From the NCBI GenBank assembly GCA_963691815.1, contig OY829658.1, positions 16,822,326 through 16,886,325 on the forward strand: 64,000 bases of DNA, in the 5' to 3' direction. This stretch comes from Echiichthys vipera (Eukaryota; Chordata; Actinopteri; Perciformes; Trachinidae). This document shows, one piece after another, positions 11,901-22,772 of this stretch (positions within the stretch are counted from its first letter, which is position 1; each line of letters starts with the position of its first letter). Position numbers and translations under genes: made by a program. The notes under the pieces are model-generated. The model was not told the origin of the DNA. It worked only from the letters and a program-made list of their open reading frames with translations, and searched no databases.

Positions 11901-14235
11901 TCTGTTTTTATGTAGCTCCAGTTAGAAGGGAACTTCTATCATGTAGGAACCTCCCCACGTATGGAACATATACATGTAAGTGTACGTACTTTGGGACAAC
12001 CACCAGCATGGTGATCAGGTACTCTGAGTCCAGTACAAAGTCCTCTTTCTTCACTATGTCAGCCAAACTCCTGGTCAACAGGCTACCCCTAAAGGACGAC
12101 ACATGCGGTTCAGATAGTCAGACAGGAAGCTTTCTTAGAAAAAGATATACAAACATTTTTGCTCCAGATGTACAGATGAAGTACACAATGTGTGGCGCAA
12201 AAGTACTTAACACATTTAACCCAACACTTTTAAAATATTTAAATGCGAAGGATACATGTGGACTTGTTTTAACAATATGGGGAAATAGCCAAAGATAAAA
12301 CACAAGCTAATCATGTGCCACACGGCTTTAAACAATAATTCTGCAATCAAATTAAAGTTTATTAATATATTACTGTTATTATTTAATTACTCACGCATTC
12401 TTCCTCTCCAGGTTTTGCAGGTTTCCCTTCAGGTTGTTGTAGGCTGAAGCTCTGGCCTTCAGGTCGTTGTCTATCTGAGTCGCTTGCTAGATAACACAAT
12501 GGTATAAAACATAAAATACAGAATAATCCTTGTTGGATCACAGGAGCGGGAAAAATCACACTATATCTACATTGTTTATGATGCCATTTGTGTTGTTTGT
12601 TCTCTGTAGTTGTTTTTTTTCTGTTGCACTCTGTAGGTGTGTCTTTCAAAATTGATCACAATGCCAATGATAGTGCTTGATTAAAAATACATACACGAAA
12701 GCACAAAGGTTAAGATAAAAATCAAACAATATGTCCATAAGTGAGCAGACGTTTACCTTGGAGATGATTTCAGAGATGTTTTTCAGTGACTGTTTGATTG
12801 GATATTTAGCCATGTCCCACTGAAATCTGGTGATATAGGTGACCAGGTCAACTGTAAAGAGTGAAAATGAACACTTGAAGTCATCAGCATTAATCGCCTT
12901 CATTTCCATAGTCTTTGTATTGTATATCTGAACGCATAAAAACCCATCTTTGATGTCTAATCAACGACATCACACTGTTTTTGCTTTCTACCACCAACAT
13001 GGCAACTATTGAAGAGTGAACGCCTGATGATTAAACCCCGGGAAGGTAGTTTCGAGATAGAGAGAGAGCGCTCCTATTGGCTCAAGAAGGAGAGGAGTGG
13101 GTTGCGGGAAGAGGTCTCACTCTGCTTCAAATTCTGGTGTTGTTTTTTGCTTTTTACCTCCTTCAGCTTTAAAAAAGGGACAGTGTGTAGCGTTTAAAGT
13201 CATTTATTATCTCAAATCAATGTCTTCATTCAGAAATAAGTCCTCATTGGTGTACAATTACCTCTTCCAACAATCTGACTTATCCTCCTGAGTGGATCAT
13301 TTCTTATCTGTATTTACATAGGACAGGTAAGCTCTATCAAGGCTAGGGACATAAAGCACTACGTGGTACCGGCAAGGCTAAATGCGTTTCCGCTCAGGGC
13401 CTGTGTGACTGTGGAAGACTGGAGAAGGAGCTCAGCGAGACACGCTTCTCACTGCCCTGAAAAATTTGAAAGCCTGCATTGCACTTTTGTTCATGATGCA
13501 AAAATGAAGCGAAAAAGACAAAAAGGCAAAGTGACTGTAACTGAAGGCCACCATAGCTTCTACTACAGTTGGTTGTAGTCTCTAGCTCCCCACTAGATGG
13601 CGTTAAATCCTACACACTGCTCCCTAAAGTGAACAGCCATTACCTCCATTAGCAAGTAGGTTCTCCTGGACCTTGTCTCGGCTGTCCTCCAGGACATCGG
13701 CCATGTACTGAGCGACCTTCCTCACCACACTGAAACACGACAACAGGGTGAGGAGAAGGGTCAGACATCAACACACGGGAGAACAAGTAAACACAAGAGA
13801 AGCAACAGATGACAGCGGGAGAACAAAACTGTACTAAAAAAGTGACATTTGTTCATCTAAAAACTGTCTCCTACTGCCTAACAAATACACAGGGCATTTT
13901 ACAAACTTGTTCAACTCAGAAATAACACATGGACTTTTACCTTTCCACAAAAGTGTCCAGTTTAGCCAGTTCATCTGACAGACCCACTAAGACATCTAGT
14001 GTTCCGACCTGTTAGAGACACAACGCACAACAAATATTAACAAAAAACACTACTAATGCACTTGCAGGTGTATTTCCTGTGGTGGGGAAAGCTTTTGTTT
14101 TACCTTGAGATCAGGGATGTTGAACTTGTTGTTGTTAGAGAGGTTGTTGGTGCGTGTGGTGGCCACCATCAGCTTGTCCCAGGTCTGCTGGCACGTCTTC
14201 TCCCCCGGAGCGGAGATCAACCAGAATTCTGTCAT
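5921..14235 (-). CDS. atp6v1c1: V-type proton ATPase subunit C1
   Basis: Twelve coding exons encode 382 residues, the same length as human ATP6V1C1. They are 14104-14235, 13941-14008, 13644-13729, 12757-12851, 12395-12486, 11990-12088, 11145-11213, 8956-9048, 8354-8447, 7930-8027, 7638-7761 and 5921-6019. All junctions are GT/AG and all phases close. Diagnostic stretches include MTEFWLISAPGEKTCQQTW at the start, FQWDMAKYPIKQSLKNISEI, LVRWLKVNFSEAFIAWIH and QQEYYPYVYYKIDCNLL near the end. Subunit C joins the V1 peripheral stalk to the membrane Vo sector and is central to reversible V1-Vo assembly on endosomes and lysosomes. The YNEEEMKADKEEM segment favours C1 over C2, and the C2-specific insert is absent. 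The start ATG lies 2 nt after an acceptor (CTGCAG, then CC), so at least one noncoding exon lies upstream. I cannot tell whether this is the a or b teleost copy. Confidence 0.96.
6128..6205 (-). mobile_element. 3' fragment of a non-LTR retrotransposon
   Basis: On the minus strand this reads CTGCTGGGGCTGCTCCCCCC, then GGATAAGCGGTTGAAGATGA and an (ATGA)n tail. It is a short 3' end related to the copies at 11628 and 33875, and it sits in an atp6v1c1 intron. Confidence 0.6.
6300..6535. repeat. dispersed fish repeat fragment
   Basis: The stretch AAGGTCACAGTGACCTTGAC, followed by CTTTGACCTCCAAAATC and then GGGACGGACGGACAG, is familiar to me from many teleost introns as an interspersed repeat. I recall the pattern but cannot assign a family name. 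Confidence 0.4.
6574..6795 (+). mobile_element. tRNA-derived SINE
   Basis: The head contains an A-box-like TGGCTGACTGGTTAGAGCAG and a B-box-like GGGTTCGACTCC, the two internal RNA polymerase III promoter elements. These are followed by a non-tRNA body (GGCCCTTTGCTGCATGTC) and an A-rich end (AAATAATCTTGAAAAAAATA). This layout is that of a tRNA-derived SINE common in percomorph fish. It is inserted in the last intron of atp6v1c1. It is not a functional tRNA gene, because no cloverleaf closes. Confidence 0.75.
11300..11590 (+). mobile_element. 3' end of a non-LTR retrotransposon with (ATT)n tail
   Basis: The sequence CTCTATGGAACTCGCTCCCT encodes the LWNSLP-like words typical of the C-terminal end of fish LINE reverse transcriptases. 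The stretch ends in AGCGCTATATAAGTCCTATG and (ATT)n. It is a 5'-truncated copy inside an atp6v1c1 intron. Confidence 0.55.
11628..11765 (+). mobile_element. 3' fragment of an RTE-like LINE
   Basis: The plus strand can be read as WERLRIPQLELVNVARERE, then PPRPDPG before a stop and a GATGA-rich tail. This matches the end of the longer minus-strand copy at 33875-34290. Confidence 0.6.
13178..13624. mobile_element. MITE-like element with CAGTGTGTAG termini
   Basis: The left end GGGACAGTGTGTAGCGTTTA and the right end (reverse complement GGGAGCAGTGTGTAGGATTT) form imperfect terminal inverted repeats about 447 bp apart. No coding capacity is seen. It sits in an atp6v1c1 intron and ends about 20 nt from the splice donor of exon 13644-13729. 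Confidence 0.55.
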
Positions 14236-14237
14236 GG

Positions 14238-15910
14238 CTGCAGGTGAGAGGTTTGTCCGCCGGGCCTTTGATGAAAGGAAGTCACTGAGGGTGAAGGAAG
14301 AGAAAGAGTCTTATTGGAGCTCTTGCGTGGCTTGTTCCAGGGCTGCTGGTCTGACGATAAATACCGTGAGACAATAAAAAACAGCTAAGAATCAATTATC
14401 TCTGTGGATTCATACCGTTTGTATGGGTTTTCCTTAAACATCTTAGGGTGTATTGAACAACGTCTGAAATGATTTTTGCATCAAAATCATAATACTTGTT
14501 GGGTTATTTTGTCAGTGAACAGTTTTTCCACTGATTTTCCACAAATATTAGAAAAAAATAAAAAAATAACATAGGTCTAATCTACATTATTATAGATATG
14601 ACTTGTGAAAAACAGCCTCGTAAAGGATTTGATCGAGATTTCTATCTATAGTTATCACAAACACTGCTTAAACAATTCAAACTCAACTCAAATGATGTGA
14701 AGATCAGAGAATTAAAACAGTATTTAGAGATAAACTGCAGCTCCCTTGAATTAAAGTCAAATATAGCGTTTCACACATTTAGGCTACACATCTTCAGTCG
14801 TAAACGTACCCTCTAATAAAATATTGTACTTTTTTTTTTACTCCACTTCACTTGTTGATCATTACTAAGTTGTCAAGTATTGATAATTCAATATTTTTCA
14901 ATCCTCCGTGTTTCAAAATGATAAGATATCCACATAATATGGTGTTGAAAGTACCAAAGCTATAAAAAAAGCAGATCAACCGTCTGATTTTCAACCGAAG
15001 CCTGCGTAGATGAAACAACAGAGGGGAAAATCAAGTATGTGTTTGTACGTGTACATTTAGTTTTCTGTAGCAGAACTGTGGGCTGCTGATTTAAAAAAGT
15101 CCTATTTTGTGTGCCAAGGACTTTTGTTCTTTTTGCCGTGGTATCAAAATTGGTTTTAATTATTATTCATAATTTCTTACACTGCAATGCACCTTTTACT
15201 CTTGCAATTTATACCTGTCTTATTCTACTTTAGATTGGGGTTTTTTTTGTATTACGTTAAATGATCTTTTTAATTGCTCTTCAATGTTTTATGTAAAGCA
15301 CTTTGTATTTCATTGTTGTTGAAATGTGCTACATAAATAAACTTGCCTTTAAAATTCTTAATGTATGCCTTTTTTTTGAAACTCAGTATTTTAACATGCC
15401 ATTGCAACCTCTGCTAAAGTAAAGTGTGGAGTATTTTAGAGTATCCCTCCATGAATATTAGAAGGCTCCCTGTTCCGCTTTTGGCTTCTGATTCATGAAC
15501 TTCCTCACAAGTCCCCATGATTGAAATGCTGACACCTCACACACACACACACACACACATACAGAGACACACACACACACAGACACACACACACACAGAC
15601 AGAGACAGACACACACACAGAGACAGACAAACACACAGAGACAGACAAACACACAGAGACAGACAAACAGACAGAGACAGACAAACACACAGAGACAGAC
15701 AAACAGACAGAGACAGACAAACAGACAGAGACAGACAAACAGACACACACACACACACAGAGACAGACAAACAGACACACACACACACACACACACAGAG
15801 ACAGACAAACAGACACACACACAGAGACAGACAAACGCACACAGAGACAGACACACGCACACAGAGACAGACACACGCACACAGAGACAGACACACGCAC
15901 ACAGGCACAC

Positions 15911-15980
<70 letters not shown>

Positions 15981-16263
15981 CCATGTCTGCTGATTTACGG
16001 TCATATGATCAGTTTCTGTGCTGCAGAGGACATGCTTAATACTGATCCTCCTTTAAATCAAACACCGTCAACAACACGTGATAATAACTGCTGCTCTTGA
16101 GGTGTGATTTGTGTTAAATCATTCTCAGTATCACTGGTTATATTAGTAAAATATAACTGGTTGCTATATGGTGATGTCAGTATTAGCTCGCTGCTGACAC
16201 GAGCCTGTTTGCATCAGTTTCCCGCTGTCACGACGTCAATAACCGACGTATTTCCGTGCTTAC
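14238..16263 (-). other. inferred first intron of atp6v1c1
   Basis: This lies between the ATG-bearing exon and a candidate noncoding exon. It contains a LINE-like 3' tail (about 15170-15350, with AAGCACTTTGTATTTCATTG then AAATGTGCTACATAAATAAA) and the large CA/CAGA repeat at 15535-15980. I see no exon. Confidence 0.4.
15535..15980. repeat. compound (CA)n / CAGAGACAGACAAA minisatellite
   Basis: A run of about 445 bp begins and ends as pure (CA)n. Its middle is a higher-order tandem array of ACACAGAGACAGACAAAC-like units with two variants (ACAAACAC and ACAAACAG), then ACACACGCAC units. All the long reading frames here are open only because of the repeat. Confidence 0.95.
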
Positions 16264-16470
16264 CGGTGTGCTTAATGGCTTCAGTATTTGGTCCACGCGG
16301 TGTAGTTCAGTCGAACAGTCGCAGGTTCCCACACATAGCGCAGATAATAACAGCTTTTCGACTCAAAGGTGCTTCAACACAGCATCTCACTCACAGTCAG
16401 CTGATCAGGGCAGTCGATGTGCGCTTGCGCAAAGGCTGCTGCGCACTGTACTGCCTTCACGTGACCGAGA
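16264..16470 (-). promoter_or_regulatory. candidate atp6v1c1 promoter and noncoding exon 1
   Basis: This is a CpG-containing island about 2 kb upstream of the coding start. Reading the minus strand, a consensus donor (CACACCG then GTAAGCAC) ends a possible noncoding exon at 16264. Just upstream lie a CLEAR-like box (GGTCACGTGAA, 16456-16466) and an NRF1-like word (GCGCTTGCGC, about 16421-16430). CLEAR boxes bind TFEB/MiT factors and are known in lysosomal and V-ATPase gene promoters. The transcription start itself is inferred. Confidence 0.55.
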
Positions 16471-19400
16471 AGTCCATGTGAGGTTCAGTGTCTGGATATA
16501 AAGTCAGATATAGCAGAACATATGGATTACTGAACGGGTTTATCGAGCACAGGCCCGGGGGCCCATAGGGTCAGGGGCCCCTGAGTCACAAAATGTTGCT
16601 GAAAATAACACAAAACATTCACAAATAAATGCCAAATGACCTCAAACGCTCTCAAAACAACTACAAGCTACCCAAAATGACTTCAGAGATGCCAAATGAG
16701 CATCAAAAGATGCTAAATGATTGACACAAATCGATCAAAAACTTACACATAATGGTTACAAACAACTCAAAGCAAGAAGAAAACAACTGAAATAGATTAA
16801 AAACAATCGGAGAGATGCAAAACAGTCACACAATTACCACAAAATTACCACAAGGAGGTGTGAAATGACTGAAAGTCGATTTTGAGTTTGGATGTCTAGT
16901 TCAGGGTGGGGGGGCATCTTACATGTCTGTGCCCAGGGGCCCATTGTCTCATAATCCGCCGGAAGACTAGACTGTAAATTATCTATAACTATAAACCTAA
17001 AGGTGATGGACAAATGGCTGAAAGGCCCAATGTCTGACATTAGCCTTCTGGTGGTAGTAGTGTGAATTGGGGCTGAACAAGTTGAGGAAAATATGCAATA
17101 AAGTTGTTGAATACTGTGATAACTATATCATTTGCAATAAATTAAACACATATTAAAGTGTCCTCACTTCTGCCTTTCTGCCGCTTTCAGTATACTGCTT
17201 AAATAATAACAAACAATACGATAACCTTTCTTTGAAAATGTAAAAAGCTGTCTTAATTGTCAATCACTGATCAAACTAAGTCACTAAGGCCTTTTGAGTG
17301 ACAACGCAAATAGACAGACCTCTTTAAATTCATAGGCACAATCAATCTGAAAGCAAATATAGACTTAAGAGCTCATAGACCTATAAGTCAATCAGTCAGT
17401 CAGAAGTAATGATAAATATGCTGCAAACACACTAAAGGGTGATCAATACTGTTTTTGGCTAGAGGGGATGAAAGTGATGAATTAAAATGTGTTGCCTTGT
17501 TTATTTAAGGTTTCAGTCCTTATTGAAATATATGACACAATATGACAGTAATCAGTGTTGTGTGACTGTCCAGATAATGACTTGCTACAAGTTTGGGGAG
17601 TGAACTGATGCTTTTAGTGGCAGTTTCCAGTTGATGTATCTGGTAACATCAGCCAGAGCAAATAAAATGTTGGCTCAAAGATCTGACTGGCGTCATGAGA
17701 AGACCCTTTCAGCACTGGAAGCCACTTTTATTTTATTTTAGGCCTGCTGGTCGTGAAAAGCTTGCTAAATGTTTTTCCCTTTTAGCTTTCAAGGCAATGT
17801 TCTGCAGCTTAATTTACGTTAATTGTAGTCGGCTATAATAATGTTTATATTATGATTATTTAAAAAAATATTTTCATGCCTTTGGAGGTATGTATATGCA
17901 ATGTTGAAAAAATAGTTAAAATCTAATAATTATCTTCACTTTCATAACGTATGAGGTCTAAAATGGGAGAGGAGAAGAAGAACCATCATATAGCAAATTA
18001 AATCAGTCAATCCTTATCATTAGCCTCAGTATTTATAGTCGGAAGTGTTGCCACGTGTTATTTGAGGACTTGCTCTCCACTTGGTCTCATTCTCTCACAT
18101 TTCTACATAGTTTTATTAGTTTTAACCGCATCTTTTATCTTTTGCTTAAAATCAATTTAGAAATTCCAGTATTTTCTCTGGTCCTTAAAGGCAGCATTCC
18201 TGTTTGTTTTGGTGTTAGTAGACCCAATGTTGACCTCCTCTGGTAACATCTAACTACTACATTATTTAACTGTCACTGCCTTTAGGTGACAGTGAAAGTA
18301 GTATATAGCTGTTTTTAATTTATCAATAATCAATGTCCATTATACTGAGGTGAAATAAAGCAAGGATGATGTTACATTTTCACCTGGTCTTACTGTCAAC
18401 GTGTTATCAGTAGAGTTAGGGTTAGAGCTTTTAAACAAGAGCCTCAGCAATGCTGGATTTTACAGCTGACACCACAATAAATATGTAATAAATAATATTT
18501 GGAGCATCCTTGTAATTGTTTTTGTTTTAGTTAGGACAGTCATTTTCAGAAGACATTTTGACAAAACCAAAAGACGTGTAAATAATATAATTAAGGTTAA
18601 TTCACACTGTGACAAGTTCAAATGTGCTATAAATGTATAGCTACAATTGAAAAATAGTAATTGTTAATAACCTGTACTTCCTGGGTGACAGACTATGTAA
18701 TAAAGACAAATGTTTTGGGCTTTTCTCTGTTGATATTTTCTTGTAATTTATCAGCTGCCATATATGCAGATGAATAGGCTACATATGCAGCAAGAAACTG
18801 ATACTGATGAACATAAATCTGTTCATCCTCTAACATCCCTTACACTTAGTTATCTTGATGAATTCTTCATAGTTTGGAAAAAGTTTTATTTTGGGTTTGT
18901 TTATAAGCTTGGAGCATTGAGAATTGATTATTTATGCAGCTGTTTGTTTATATATTTCACTTCTGGCTACAAATTGAGTTTCCTTCCGGATGATAAGGAA
19001 ATTAATTGCCCTCAGGGAAACTGAAGCACAAAATCTAATTTGCCCATGTCCTCGTGGACCCTGACGTGAACCTTGAGGCATATACTTTTTTTTCTTTTAA
19101 CTTTACTCTATACTTTCTTGCATTGGTGGAGACTACATCATAGACTACCAATTATTATAAATAACAATTATAAAAGCTTTTTTTGCACCAGTCTCCATTA
19201 CTTTAGTGCAGTCATACTAACACTTTGTCATCTGTTGCAGTAACAAAAACTGGAAAAATGCAAACATTGTGTTTTGATATAATATCATTGATAAGCATTG
19301 TTTTATTGACAGAAGCAATGCACTATGTATGCACACTATTGCTTTTCAAATAGGCCTTGACTCGACTGTCCCAATAGTCCCAAACAGATGTAGAAGCCAG

Positions 19401-19829
19401 TTCTAACTAACGTCTTCTGTCTCAGAAGTGTGAACTGTATGGCCCAATTTGATTAGCTATTCCTGTAGTTTGTACCTCAGGGCCATGAGCATGACTGTAC
19501 TGCATGAATCCATACATTAAATCCAGTCACTTTATCATCTGTGTGTTTTTATGCTTTCCCTGCTGTTTAGATTCCAAGGTTTTCTAGGCCATGTTGTTTT
19601 GTGAGCACAATGTCCCTAGGAGTGACCGTCATAAAACAAAGATAAGAGCTACAGGACAGCCAGGAAGACACACAGAGGAAGCCATGCAGCGTGTTGCTCC
19701 AGTAGTACAAGTCATAGGACTAACGGTGGCTGCAGGCTGAGTTTTTGTGCCAGTCATTCAGCGAACTCCTGACCACCATGCTTTAATCTTAAAATGAATT
19801 TCTTCCCATCAAACCGATATACCAAACAA

Positions 19830-19880
19830 TTTCCCCCGGGGATTATTAAAGTACTTCTGATTCTGATTCTGATTCTGAAC
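19830..19880 (+). mobile_element. LINE/SINE 3' tail with (TTCTGA)n
   Basis: CCCCGGGGATTATTAAAGTA followed by CTTCTGATTCTGATTCTGAT is the familiar 3' terminus of a fish non-LTR element with a hexamer tail. Only the end is recognisable. Confidence 0.5.
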
Positions 19881-21180
19881 ATTCAATTATCACTGTTGCC
19901 GAAGTGTAGCTGGAAAAGGAACCAACAAAAAAAATACATAAGCTCTTGGAGCTCAGCAGGAACACGGTGAATGTCAAAATATCCACTTTACAGAGGTTTT
20001 TCTTTGCTGTGAAAGTGTATCAGTGCCAAACCATTGTTCAAAATGGATTAAATCAGTGTAGAAACCCAGAGAAAGACGTTGAGTTCAAATTGCTGTGATA
20101 ACATGCATGACTAAGATTGTTGTAATTATAGAGAGCTTTTGACCCACTGACTTTCTCAACCTCATAACATTCACATATGACTTCATGAATGCTGTCTGAA
20201 AAATTACATTAGGGAGGAGACAATAAAAATGGCTTTGTATTCACTCAATGTAAAAGAATTCTATGAAATGCACTTCATAACTCATAGAATTAACATCATA
20301 ATGGCCGTTGGGCCATACAGAGCAAACAGTTGTTGACAAAAGGTGACAGGTCATATTTTTGTAGTCCTTAGGCAAAATGTTTTGAGGGCAAGTGGGAAGT
20401 TTAAACAAGGACTATACAAATATATTCAAGACATTTTAAAGCCAAAAAGTGTTGACAGGTTGAGTCAGTATAGGCTAATGTTGGTCACACAAAACATATG
20501 TACAGACTTTTCATAAAATATGATGCAGTGCTACAGATTCAACTTTCCAACAGTAGTTAAAATGAGCTTCAACCTCACCAGCTGGAATAGTAAAATGAGG
20601 CCTGCATGGTGTGCTAAGCATCTGTAATAATACGCCAAAATAAATGGCTTTAGTGTTGCACACACTTATCTATGTATAAGTTATCTATCGTGTATATATG
20701 TGTATAGGTCTGTATGAAACCACCAATTTTGTCCAACATGTAGGATTCATACATTTTACTTTTAATGCTTTTGTATTTTTACTTCAATGAAATCTTGGAT
20801 GAAGGATTTTACTTGTTTCAGATTAGTTTCACAGAGCATTATCGCCATGTTTACTAAGTTTACCTGTGTTAGAATGTGTTCAACCTTTTTTCTTTGCCAT
20901 TACCCTATGCTTAAAATATCTACTTTTATAATGGACTGTGTGAAATGTGTGTTTTTGCAAGTGGTAAATCTCCTGCAAAAATCATAACAGCTGGAATTTT
21001 ACAACAAGTGTAAACTTTAAGGACCCGTATCAAGGACATTGTATCTCAGATTGTGGAGTGAAATAGTGCAACAGTCTGCATGTTAAACTAAAGCAATGTC
21101 CAAACATTATCCAGTTTAAAAAAAATTTGAAAACAGGGATGAAGAAGGTGGTGTCGGTGTGTATTTTGTATAGGTGTGTA

Positions 21181-21268
21181 TGCAAATATGCATATATGCA
21201 TATTTGCATATATGCATATATGCATACATGCATATATGCATATTTGCATATATGCATGTATGCAAATG
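21181..21268. repeat. tandem palindromic GCATATAT/ATTTGCAT array
   Basis: Repeats of ATATGCAT and ATTTGCAT about 8 bp apart. The unit is nearly self-complementary, and the array includes exact octamer motifs (ATTTGCAT). It directly precedes a truncated LINE. Confidence 0.8.
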
Positions 21269-21295
21269 CTAACGTATGTAAGTTAAGGAAACTCT

Positions 21296-22310
21296 CTTTT
21301 TCCTTCTCTTGTGGATCCAACTCCCAAGTGTTGTCCGGGAGGCATACACGGTCCCCATATTTAAAAGTAAACTTAAAACTTTCCTCATTGATAAAGCTTA
21401 CAGCTAGGGCTTACGAGTCCTTAGTTATGTTGTTACTGGCATTCAATTTATCTGCATGTCAGGGGGATTTTGTTCTGCTTAATGATGCTGCTATAGGCCT
21501 AGTCTGCCAGGGGATAATACTTTTCCAGATACTCTGAGCTTCTCTCCTCTCTGTCTGTATCATTCATGTCTCATCAATGCATGTTACTAATTCACATCTT
21601 CCCCTGAGTTGTTTGCGCTTTTTCGTCTCACAGGTCTCTGCTGATCGTGGTGGTGCCTGCTGCCGTGGTTCTGCATGACGCTTCCTGCTGCTATTATCAC
21701 TTTCACTCATATAAACTATCATTAGTTTTATAATTATAAACTTTGTAGCCATAAAAACATCATCAGTAATATTTCCCATTGTATCACAGCTGTTATTACC
21801 ACTACTCACCATTGATCATAATTACCACCATAGTTATTATCATTGTCATATTCTATCACCTTAGCGGTGCTTGTTTCTACTATTCTACTATATTAACTGT
21901 CATAACATATAAGTCATATTCAAATTACTATAGCTATTATTACAGTTACTGTTACTTTTGGGGTTGCTTGCATCTCTGGAAGTGTCTCTCCATCTTTCTT
22001 TGTGTCTGTCTTTGTCTCTCTCTGTCCATATGTCTGTCTCTTCTCTCTTTCTCTCTCCATTTCTTCTTTCCCAACAGGTGCAGACAGATGTCCGTCCTCC
22101 ATAGCGCTGGGTCTGTTTGTTCCTGCCTGTTATAGGGAAGGTTTTCATTGACACTGTGTACTCAAGGGGGAAGTGTTGTTATTTATGTAAATCATAAATA
22201 AGTCATAGAGTGTGGTCTATACCTACTCCTTGTGTAAAGTGTCCTGAGATAACTTTTGTTATGAATTGGCACTGTAAATAAAATTGATTTGAATTAAATT
22301 GGATTCTTTC
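21296..22310 (+). mobile_element. 5'-truncated non-LTR retrotransposon
   Basis: The first part can be translated as VREAYTVPIFKSKLKTFLID, a C-terminal LINE reverse-transcriptase signature. It is followed by a roughly 700-bp 3' region that includes CAACAGGTGCAGACAGATG and GTGTCCTGAGATAACTTTTG, and a terminal AATAAAATTGATTTGAATTA. A partial copy of the same 3' end occurs at 23615-23705. Degenerate stops show that it is inactive. Confidence 0.65.
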
Positions 22311-22570
22311 TATATTTTCGGATATGTTTTTTAACATAGGCTTTTGTTTTTTGTTTTTTGTTGAATTTAACATTTCAAAATAAATAAATGAATACAAAAA
22401 TGTCCCGTGAAAACAAGAGAAGCAGACGTTTCGGACTGACTGACTGATAAGAGTGGCCATCTACGGAAAGTTTATGGTTATGTAACTGTGCTGAAGCATC
22501 ATCACAGAACTACGGCAGCCTGTGAGATATACGGAAACGCATATTTGGTGCGTGCTCAAACACTCTGAAC

Positions 22571-22772
22571 GCTCATTGGTGAAACTGAACGTTAGGCCCC
22601 GCCCACGGCAGTTGATTACCTTTTCCTCTTCCTCCGCTCCGCTTCAGTCGTCCTCCGCCCGTCCACAGACTGAGAAGAACCGACTCAACCGCCGCTCGTC
22701 CCCTCCTCTGAACCATATGGCACAAACCGCCCTCTTTCTTTCTTACATCGTTGTGCCCACTACTCTTTAAAA
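22571..22772 (+). promoter_or_regulatory. candidate azin1 promoter and start of leader exon
   Basis: An inverted CCAAT box (ATTGG, 22575-22579) and a GC box (CCCCGCCCAC, about 22597-22606) precede a CpG-containing stretch with no TATA box. A strong donor (TCTCAC then GTAAGTAAAG) at 22826/22827 defines the 3' end of leader exon 1. The exact transcription start is unknown. If it lies upstream of 22717, the leader would also carry a short AUG frame at 22717-22770. Confidence 0.55.

Larger units (their letters stand above)
16471..22570. other. intergenic spacer between divergent atp6v1c1 and azin1
   Basis: No supported gene. It contains a dispersed repeat with GGGGGCCCATAG and CCCAGGGGCCCATTG ends (about 16545-16955), a LINE tail at 19830-19880, a GCATATAT tandem palindrome at 21181-21268 and a truncated LINE at 21296-22310. 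The remaining sequence is AT-rich and non-coding by inspection. Confidence 0.5.

Noticed and set aside
15458..16004. Several reading frames over 150 codons on both strands, rich in Cys/Val or Thr/His
   Set aside because: They are translations of the (CA)n/CAGA minisatellite, open in nearly every frame because the repeat lacks stop codons.
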